Below are positions 56,131 to 64,000 of a stretch of DNA of 64,000 nt, one piece after another. The notes beneath the pieces are model-generated. The model saw only the letters and a list, made by a program, of their open reading frames with translations, did no database searches and was not told the origin of the DNA. This DNA is from Imbricaverruca yamaguchii (Eukaryota; Arthropoda; Thecostraca; Neoverrucidae): NCBI GenBank assembly GCA_034440575.1, contig JAOTOL010001637.1:3398501-3462500 (forward strand), read 5' to 3'. Both the position numbers and the translations under genes were made by a program. Each line of letters starts with the position of its first letter. Positions within the stretch are counted from its first letter, which is position 1.

Positions 56131-57617
56131 AATGGTAGATAACAGGCCACATCCGACCTGCAGTTGAAGTGCCGAATTAGCTTCCTCATCGAGTTCATTC
56201 ATGACCACGTGGCTCCACGCCTCAGGGGGTTGGATCAGCCCGTACGGACCGCGGCCAGGGTGGGTGTGCACAGTGCCATACACTAGTGTACATGTTAAAG
56301 CTGACCGCAATGACCGTGACTGGATTTGGGTTTTGTAATCCTGGATGTGGCGGGAAGATTTCAGATCAATCGAGTACCAAGAGGATATTTTCCGTAAAGC
56401 CAGTGACATAATTTCAGTTTGTGTTTTCAGTGAATCTTGAGCCCTTTATCACAGATCAGTTCAATACCTAACAGCACCATTCTACCTTCAAATGACAAAA
56501 ATAGATAATAATTTTCTGGTGAAAATGTTCTGGACAACAAAAGTCCAGGAACATCCTATTTTTCCGGCAATGCCTATGACTATACCAAGTTGTATTGCAA
56601 TACCTTCCAATGCTCATATTCCAGAAACATTTTCGTCTTCTTCAATGAATGGGTGATCACCCGTGATCCGTTTCAGTAGTGCTTACTTATCAATCAACTG
56701 CCTTGTGCACTAGAACGTGAGCAAGAGTGCCATTATTGCATGGGTCGTTACCCAGCATAAAAGGTCATCTCTCGCTAGAACGAGAGATTTCTGGTGTCCA
56801 TCGCCAAGTGATACATCACTGATAATCTCAGCCCAAAACCTGTGGGAACGTTTACGGTTCGGTTGAGCGATTTCTAGTCAATGCAGTTAAATGTATGTCC
56901 CATGTACTCTGAATGGCTCGTATGCTATAGTTGCAGCCAATGTCGGCCACTATTTTATTGAAACTAGCAATAAAGTTACCGCAGGTTTGTAGAAGCCACT
57001 CCACACCTAATCGCGTCAATTGTGGGAAACAAAAGGTTTTCAGCTGGCGCTCGTATTTCCTGATGCTGTTTGTCGCCGTGTATTCGTGGGATTTTCTTAT
57101 GTGGATATATTTTCCTACTCCTGATATGCGAAGTGTTACATGCGCGTGCGTATCATGGTTGTAGTTGTACTAGCTATGGAGTTATTTCAGCTGATATTGC
57201 GGAATAATATTAGGCGCGATGATATTTAGTAGATACACCTGGGACACGATTTTCCCAATTCTCACAACCGCATTCAGGGAGCAATGCAGGGGCCAATTCA
57301 GGCCGCGCTTTAAGACACTTGTTGACGGGCTTATTATGGGCAGTATGTGAAAAGCGTGTCCACTGGGTTGAAGGCAAGGATTTACTTGGCTACCTGGCTA
57401 GGTCCTGGTCTGGATATCATCTCACGCTTGGGCTGCGTAGAGGTAGGTCAGGTAGGAAGTAATGCCAGGTCATTTTTCCACATATTCCATCGGCTCGCCA
57501 ACCGTTCCTCAATATGGTCGCTGCGCTTGCTCCGACTGCTCCCAGTGAGGTTCCAGTTTCCCGATGATCTTCATCTTGCCGGCGAACCACTTACTTTTCC
57601 ATGTATTCGCAATAGAT
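56131..57617. other. Intron 6 sequence, nothing recognised
   Basis: No gene, domain or repeat family was identified. A short inverted repeat CTCTCGCTAGAACGAGAG lies near 56770. Confidence 0.5.
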
Positions 57618-57629
57618 ATCACCGGCTTC

Positions 57630-57719
57630 ATGGCATGGCATGGCTTTATCACAGGTACCAGCCATTATGGGTCCAAATGGCCTTGCTGTCGGCGTGCCCC
57701 TAAGCATCAATTTATCATC
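57630..57719 (+). mobile_element. 90-bp tail-only retro-insertion with TSD
   Basis: Bounded by the 12-bp TSD ATCACCGGCTTC (57618-57629 and 57720-57731). The insert ends with ATTATGGGTCC...GTCGGCGTGCCCCTAAGC and a (CAT)-like tail, matching LINE-A 3' ends. Only about 50 bp precede the hairpin, so it is a nearly tail-only copy. Confidence 0.85.
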
Positions 57720-57857
57720 ATCACCGGCTTCCAGACTAAGTCACGCGACCGGACGAGTCTGGGAGAAGCGAATCTAACACACGCAGCGCCTTCCTCAGTC
57801 AGACCCATCAACCTCCGCCCCCGTTATACGTAGCGTCTGCAACCCGGATGTCTACAG

Positions 57858-57913
57858 GCGGGCGATGGGGGATACGTCTCCCACATCCAGTACCTGTCCA
57901 GGTCAGACCTGGT
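57858..57913 (+). repeat. PTPN4: Diverged duplicate of the exon 7 acceptor end
   Basis: After CTACAG, the sequence GCGGGCGATGGGGG...CACATCCAGTACCTGTCC aligns with the start of the true exon at 57967 (about 41 of 56 bases by eye), at 109 bp spacing. It can be read as [14 protein letters not shown] against [14 protein letters not shown]. It has its own AG in front and a GGTCAG behind. Probably a pseudo-exon. Confidence 0.75.
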
Positions 57914-57966
57914 CACTCCCCCCCTCATCCACATTAGACATGACGCACGTGACACCGTGTCCGCAG

Positions 57967-58251
57967 ACGGGCGAGGAGCGCCACATCTCGCACATGCAGT
58001 ACCTGTCGTGGCCCGACCACGGCGTGCCGGACGAGGCGGCCGACTTCATGCGGTTCGTGCAGCGCGTGCGCGCCGCGCGCGCCGGCCAGGTGGAGCCGAT
58101 CGTGGTGCACTGTTCGGCCGGCATCGGCCGCACCGGCGTGCTCATCCTCATGGAGACGGCTATGTGCCAGATCGAGGCCAACCAGCCCGTCTACCCGCTG
58201 GAGACGGTGCGCTACATGCGCTCCCAGCGCGCCATGATGATCCAGACTCCT
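57967..58251 (+). CDS. PTPN4: PTPN4-like phosphatase catalytic exon (WPD, P-loop)
   Basis: 95 codons, phase 0 at both ends. [24 protein letters not shown] carries the WPD loop with the general acid Asp. [19 protein letters not shown] carries the P-loop with the nucleophilic Cys and the Arg that binds phosphate. It ends [13 protein letters not shown], the Q-loop that activates water. All catalytic residues are intact, so the enzyme should dephosphorylate phosphotyrosine. Acceptor GTGTCCGCAG (57957-57966), donor CTCCT|GTGAGT (58251/58252). The codons are extremely G/C-ending. Long antisense frames over this exon are shadows. Confidence 0.97.
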
Positions 58252-59138
58252 GTGAGTGGCCAGCACGGCGGCGAGAGTGCGCCCGGCCAATGAGCACGCC
58301 GGGCATGCCGCGTGTCGGGCTTCGACGGCTTTGCTGTCCAGATGGGTGTGGCGGTGCCGCCTTTTCGCGTGGATGTTGTGAGGCGTTAGATGCTTTGGCG
58401 TGGATCAAAAGTGCATCAATTGTACTTTTGATTGCACGCAATGGCTCACGCCAAGCGATGCAAGGCCTTGAACAATATGCAGATTGCTTGCATATTGTGG
58501 TCTGCCACAGTGGTGAATCAGCTTGCCTGGTGTTGTAGTTGTGTATTTGTATCTCCGGAAGTGTATTTCAAAGTTTCCAGATGGCTCCATGGTAGACTGC
58601 CGGACCTGAAGCACGCCTTTGTCAGGGTATGGATTCAAAGCCTGTCAGATCCTTCTCGGCCTGTCCAGTCCTGTTGGCAATTTGGCACGGAGTGTACGGC
58701 TGTCTGGACCATGTTAGTTCATAGATGGAACAATTAATTGTCAGCTTATATATCATTGAGGTGGAATTGCACGACTCATTACGTTAAGGGTGTCTGCAAC
58801 CAACTTGGCTTAGGGTCGACCCTGACTCCATTGGACCTGGTTCCAATTATTCAACAACCATTCGGTTTTAAATCATTTGAGAAGCACCATGGCGAGAGGC
58901 GTAGTCATATCTCAAGACTGAAAAAAAACTTAGGATGTAACTATGCTGCATTCCACTGATTTGTGTGTTACGTTGTGTGGCTTGGGAAATATTACACCTT
59001 GATATTCCACTCTGTAAGGAGATATTCCACCGTAAAGTAACACGTCAGCAGAAGACCACCGCGGTGCACCAGCTTCTTCGGTCATCCCGCCGACCCAGTC
59101 GAGCCGGCGATTGAATCATCGGCTGATGCGTATTTCAG
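58252..59138. other. Intron 7, nothing recognised
   Basis: No gene or repeat family seen. It ends TGATGCGTATTTCAG, the acceptor for the last exon. Confidence 0.55.
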
Positions 59139-59225
59139 AGTCAGTACCAGTTCGTGTGCGAGGCTGTGCTGCAAGTGTACGAAGAGGGCACGGTGCGGCC
59201 TCTGTCGGAGTACACCCAGAGGTGA
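59139..59225 (+). CDS. PTPN4: PTPN4-like last coding exon
   Basis: SQYQFVCEAVLQVYEEGTVRPLSEYTQR then TGA (59223-59225). It matches the C-terminal helix of PTPN3/PTPN4 (SQY-FVCEA-L-VYEEG), and the protein length past the helix is as expected for the family. Acceptor TATTTCAG (59131-59138). The stop overlaps a good donor (AGAG|GTGAGC, 59221/59222), so a variant that splices on to a further exon is possible. Joining exons 11201 to 59225 gives 432 codons including the stop. Confidence 0.92.
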   Translation, partial: SQYQFVCEAVLQVYEEGTVRPLSEYTQR

Positions 59226-60626
59226 GCGCCGACCGCCGGCCTCGCTCGCCGCCAGCTAGTCAACTCGCTGCAAGTACAACGTCTCGCCGCCTGCCGGGCG
59301 GGCGGGCCGGCCGGCGCCGCCTCGCCGCCTTCAACATAGTTTTGTACCGCCCCTCTTACCCGGGAGAGTCTCGTGCGTGTGTCAGTGTGTGCGCCACGCG
59401 TGATGTGGCGCGGTGACGGCAGCTTCGTTAGCTGCTCGCGGCGCCGGCTGACTGTCGGCTGACTGGTGCGCCGTTGTCCTCGACGGATGTCAGCGAAGCT
59501 GGTTTTATGGCTGCCGCACGGCGCTGCGGTGGTAAAGTCCACGTGTGTGTGTGTGTGTGGGTGAGTTTGGCCAGCCTGTCGTCGTGTGGTGATGTCGGCT
59601 GGTTGGTCCACGTGTGTGAGGTGAACTGTGGGCAGCCGATGTATTGCAGCGCGCATGCGCCGGTGACAGGCTCTGCTGTGCTGAAATGAGCTTCACAGTG
59701 CTTTATGATCTCGATCTTAGTTTTGAGGTTGAGTGTATTTTACCGTGTTCGGCACCTGCTTGGTTTGCGTGCTTTATATCCAACAGATTTTTCGTCCTTT
59801 ACGGGGTGCTGTGTTCGTAAGTGTTTCCAGTTGGTTTTCGTCTTGTTATACTCCAGTTTTGTGCCGAATGCGTAATGCAATGTGAATTGCAGGTTACATG
59901 TATCTTATTGAGATTGAAACGCAGGAGGCCAGCTTAGCACGTGTTGACCAGAATACAGGGAGACTGATCACACTACTGCCATGGGTTTTGTTCTATATCT
60001 AACGTATTAGCCTGTCGACGTCTTCAGACTTGTGTGGACTCGCAGAAACTCGTGCACAATTATACTCCCTAAATTTTGTCACAAGCGAGGCCCAACACCT
60101 GAAGGTCTTCCATCAACTACCAGGAACAAATTCAACAAGCCCAGACTGCACCGGTCTGGCTACCACGTGTTTTAGATGCTTGACTTTGGAACGACTTAGC
60201 TTCGTATCAAAGTAGGCGTAGGTTCGTTCTTCATGCGCTGGGTGCTTTAATGCTTGAGGTTCTGACCCGACTCCTCTCCCCTGGCCTTATTGTATACAGA
60301 TTCATGTTGCGTAGGTTTTATCGAGTGATGTTTTCTTTAACCGCAGTATCTACAATGTGCAGTCATGACTATGAGCATTGCTTGTGGTGTTTTACTGCAA
60401 AACCTTCGTGGATAAGATATGTATTATCATACTGATACTACTATATCACTAATACAAGAGCATAATATGGCCGGTGATGTCGATGGATACTCAAGTCCAA
60501 ATAATTAGCTATGTAACTAACTAATGGTATTTAAAGGATGCACTTCGTCATGTCACAGCTCAGTTCACTTCAGTACATAAATATATTTGTATGCTTATTT
60601 ACTGGGACTGCATTTATACATAGTTA
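59226..60626 (+). other. Probable 3' UTR and flank of the phosphatase gene
   Basis: GC-rich for about 450 bp after the stop, then typical intergenic composition. No clear AATAAA close to the stop was found, so the 3' end is unplaced. No other gene was recognised. Confidence 0.5.
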
Positions 60627-60729
<103 letters not shown>

Positions 60730-61085
60730 ATTATATTATATGCAGTGGTACAGTTGGCTACCGTTCCTGGTCGGAACGTCCAGGGCCCTAGGCCAAGTCT
60801 CGCTTCAGGCAGTTTGTCCTTGGACGGCTTCAAGCCAGCAGGTGGCAGTAGTCGGAGGGTGTTTGGTGTCTTGTGAGGTTAATACTGGCCGACCTGTGTT
60901 TCAGGCGGAATCTATCAGACCCGTGATGTTTTGATTCTCAATGATAACTCCCTAGGCATGCGCTTTTTCATAAACGACAACTTGGTGGGGGTATGTAGCT
61001 TTATATGCTTCTGAGAAAGCACTTTCCCTTCCCTAATGTTGATGTGCGATGCAAAATAATTTTCACATTGAACCCTATCTGGTAT

Positions 61086-61188
61086 CTGGTATCCCGTGTT
61101 GATATGAACCCTACCTGAAGTTATACGTTATCACGGGATACCTATCTGGTATCCCGCGTTGATTTGAACCCTTCCTGAAGTTATACGT
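61086..61188 (+). repeat. 43-bp duplication with inverted junction
   Basis: CTGGTATCCCG-GTTGAT...GAAGTTATACGT at 61086-61128 and 61146-61188. The 17-bp junction contains CACGGGATACC, the reverse complement of GGTATCCCGTG in the first unit. Same direct-inverted-direct pattern as in the LINEs. Confidence 0.88.
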
Positions 61189-61675
61189 CATAGTTATATT
61201 ACGTCAATATGAGCTGATGGCAAAAACAAATCACGTTTAATCACTACGTTGAAATTTACTCTTACCAACGTATACTTGAATGTACCGAACTTCAATGAGT
61301 CCCTCTCCGGCACACCGCACAGCATTTACGCTTATCCCGTTGCTTTTCCAGTCACCACAATCGACTCAGTCGCCACCGGTCCCTACTGTCCACTGCACCC
61401 TGTACCAGTCGTAGCTACAGTCTTACTACAGTCACCGCCGTGGCAGTTACTAGCCACCACCATGATTACAAGCGCCAACAACCACCATGGTCACCCTTTC
61501 GGCCAGACGTCATCTGGTCCACAATGTCAGACACCACTCGGATCATGGTGATGCCAACCCCGGACGAGAACCGTTGCATACATTATCCGGCTGCCGCATC
61601 AGCAGCGGGAACCGGTTCAGCTCCTTGTGTCTACACAGAAGAGTTAGACGGTGGCGACCAGACATCGCCGGTCAC
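61189..61675. other. No gene recognised
   Basis: Non-coding-looking sequence between two repeat arrays. Open frames are short and compositionally biased. Confidence 0.5.
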
Positions 61676-62128
61676 ATGGCACGGCCAGACGACACCGACC
61701 ACACCAACACACAACTCGCACGGTACGGCCAGATAACACCGACCACAACACACAACTCGCACGGTACGGCCAGACGACACCGACCACACCAACACACAAC
61801 TCGCACGGTACGGCCAGACGACACCGACCACACCAACACACAACTCGCACGGTACGGCCAGATAACACCGACCACAACACACAACTCGCACGGTACGGCC
61901 AGACGACACCGACCACACCAACACACAACACGCACGGTACGGCCAGATAACACCGACCACAACAACACAACTCGCACGGTACGGCCAGATAACACCGACC
62001 ACAACAACACACAACTCGCACGGTACGGCCAGACGACACCGACCACACCAACACACAACTCGCGCGGTACGGCCAGATGACACCGACCACAACACACAAC
62101 TCGCACGGTACAGCCAGACGACACCGAA
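61676..62128 (+). repeat. Minisatellite with mixed 41- and 44-bp units
   Basis: About ten units of GACACCGACCACACCAACAC...CTCGCACGGTACGGCCAGA. Two unit types recur: long ones with CCACACCAACACAC and short ones with CCACAACACAC, plus intermediates. Open in several frames on both strands only because of repetition. Confidence 0.92.
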
Positions 62129-63563
62129 CCACAATTCGTCGGGTTCTACCAGATTATACCTCCTGCTTTCCCTAAAACTGGACCTGCTTTGTTGATGGAT
62201 CAAAGGGTATTTGATAACCCTCGTTAAACTATATCAGACAGGCTTCATTGAACAAATTCAGAACGGTAAAATAACGTGGAAAAGGCATTGGCTAGCCTTT
62301 GCAAAACTGAATCGGGTTTGCATTACTGGACATCGGCAGATGCGATCTGTAACATGTCAAGTCAGTCATAGACGTGAACGCTACTATTGCATAGCGATTA
62401 GTTCAGCTACGTCAAAAGCTAAACATACTTGGACAGTGGGGAAAACGGAGTTAAATATGCCATGTCAAACTGGTGCCGTCCACCACGTCTCGAACATGGC
62501 CTAACACCCTCCTGTCACATATTTTTATGGAAATTGGCATACAGGGTTATCTGAGGCCGTGAAACGATTTCTGAGCTTTTTAGTTCAATCGGAGCAGCGG
62601 TTCACGATTTATTGTCTGCGGTGTTTTTCTGAGTTCGCACGGAAGGTCAAACTTTCAGAGCCAATATCTTGGTGTTATGTAGATATAAATTATGAGAATT
62701 ATATATCGTTGGAATCGTAATGAGCTCATCTTTCGATTCCTGAGGTAAGTTTTATATTTGTGCAAATTTGGAAAATATGACCCCGTGACCTCGGATAACG
62801 TAACGTGACGTGAGGTGACCCCTAGTACAATGATATTGATACAATTATTTATGTAGAACGAAAGCCTCGTCATTTATCTTTCTGATGAAAAAAAAATGAA
62901 AACCGTGTGTATTAAGCGTCTAATACCAGTTTCTGTAACAAATATTGCCTGACTTATGCGAGAAAAAAAATGACGCTTAAATAGACCTGCTGTTCAGTAG
63001 GCTTTGTTTTCTGATTCTTCGAAAGAGTGCAACATCGTAATGTGCTAAGGATGTGTTTGGACAATTTTTATAAGTCTCTTAATCTTATTTTCAACATTAA
63101 ACCCACATTTAGACCAGGCTGGGATACTGTTAAATGTCAGATGTGCAGCATGACCTGATGCACACCGGTAACTACGCACGGGCTTCAGACGACAGTTGAC
63201 GTTCGGCAGTCGACATCCACGGAGACCCCAGTTGGTACGAAACAGGATAGCGTGATCTGTGAACTTCCGTTCCAATTTACGCTGCCTTGTCGTTTATCAC
63301 AGCTGTTTATGGGGAGGGAATCTAGTTACGCCGCGTAAACCGACCGGACTGAATCGAGCGGAGCGAAAAGATACGGAATCCCCTCATGAAACCGTAAGTG
63401 TGGAATCGGAATCGTGTGCTCGGTCGACGCCAGGCACGAGGTGAAGAGGTCTGGGTCTTAACAAAGTGAAACGGTGCTGACCTGGTATTTCATAAGGCCG
63501 GAGCAATGGTACGGCGGTGCTGTTCTGATCCTTGTAAGTGTCATAAATCTCATATAACTAAAG
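62129..63563. other. No gene recognised
   Basis: AT-rich sequence with short frames only and no supported domain. Confidence 0.5.
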
Positions 63564-63599
63564 GTGCGAGGCCACCATCTGAGCAACTGGTCGGTGAAT

Positions 63600-63851
63600 G
63601 GCAGTCAAATCCAGAATGACGTTTTCCCGTGCACGAACTGCATTGGAAGGTTGCTTAAGGATCCTAAAAATATCCCAATGCAAGAGGTATCGCCAGTTCA
63701 GTTAAGTTACTTCAGGAGCCAAACTTCCAGCCGAAATGCGTCAAGTCCTGTGTCTGGCAAGAACTACGCACCCTCGTATGAAGCCGACCATGCAGCAAGT
63801 TACCCTGACGCCGACGAGACCTTTCCTATCCTAGGCGTATCGCCGCCGAAG
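63600..63851 (+). other. Open stretch of unknown nature, possible exon
   Basis: Part of a 139-codon frame (63564-63983). The section 63600-63850 has non-repetitive amino acid composition (FPCTNCIGRLLKD, FPILGVSPPK) and ends at CCGAAG|GCAAGT, which could be a GC-type donor. The rest of the frame runs into an AT microsatellite. No family was recognised, and it may be chance. Confidence 0.2.
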
Positions 63852-63885
63852 GCAAGTGGCTTCTTATCTTATATTCCATTGGCTG

Positions 63886-63887
<2 letters not shown>

Positions 63888-63947
<60 letters not shown>
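63888..63947. repeat. (TA)n microsatellite
   Basis: About 30 AT units. Confidence 0.95.
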
Positions 63948-63951
<4 letters not shown>

Positions 63952-64000
63952 GTAGTGAATTACCTGCTTATTGTGTGCATTGATGAATAATTGGTGGTCA

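Noticed and set aside
57934..58290. Antisense open frames over the catalytic exon
   Set aside because: Shadows of the GC-rich phosphatase exon; the + strand frame carries the PTP motifs.
61631..62203. Repetitive open frames on both strands at 61.6-62.2 kb
   Set aside because: Generated by the 41/44-bp minisatellite.

Overview
The window is animal genomic DNA, almost certainly from an arthropod. GC-rich exons on the + strand, each bounded by GT-AG introns, encode the C-terminal half of a non-receptor tyrosine phosphatase of the PTPN3/PTPN4 (PTP-MEG, Drosophila Ptpmeg) family. The introns are packed with non-LTR retrotransposons and SINEs. A TTAGG/CTAGG pentamer array and a Tc1-like relic also fit an arthropod. 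A crustacean, perhaps a barnacle, is my guess from the GC-rich codon use; the sequence alone does not prove it.

Host gene. After one probable proline-rich linker exon (about 10375-10627), eight exons join in frame: 11201-11413 and 12979-13093 (PDZ domain), 26776-26901, 28206-28331, 30612-30728, 53540-53766, 57967-58251 and 59139-59225 (PTP domain and C-terminus). Together they give 1296 nt, or 431 residues plus a stop. The pTyr-loop NRYRD, WPDHG loop, [11 protein letters not shown]-loop and Q-loop are intact. The FERM domain must lie upstream, outside the window. Intron 2 (13.7 kb) and intron 5 (22.8 kb) owe most of their length to retrotransposons.

Mobile DNA. At least four lineages (A, B, C, E) of I-superfamily-like LINEs are present. 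Each has a Gag-like ORF1 with CCHC knuckles and an ORF2 with endonuclease, reverse transcriptase and RNase H. Target-site duplications (TSDs) resolve the nesting. A-type F (14563-26559) sits in intron 2 and contains full-length B (18252-24919). Full-length E (minus, 31608-38152) sits inside another minus-strand ORF1. Full-length A2 (46562-52800) sits in the 3' end of C (40223-53382). A deletion derivative (5558-7160) sits in a B relic. No LINE ORF is fully intact. tRNA-derived SINEs lie at 11.6, 27.8, 29.9 and 30.2 kb, and a Tc1-like transposase relic at 55.6-56.1 kb.

Most interesting signals. (1) Three consecutive host exons have their 3' ends, with the 5' splice site, tandemly multiplied into the intron (46-, 82- and 47-bp units), and exon 7 has a diverged copy of its acceptor end upstream. 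(2) LINE 5' termini carry a C-run and leader whose pairing order and covariation fit an HDV-like self-cleaving ribozyme fold. (3) All LINE lineages and at least one SINE share a short 3' terminal hairpin with covarying stems, and tail-only insertions with TSDs show that this hairpin moves almost alone; one carries a 625-bp (CA)n array. (4) 5' leaders are far more alike than the ORFs they drive, which suggests leader exchange. (5) Several small direct-inverted-direct triads look like fold-back template switching.
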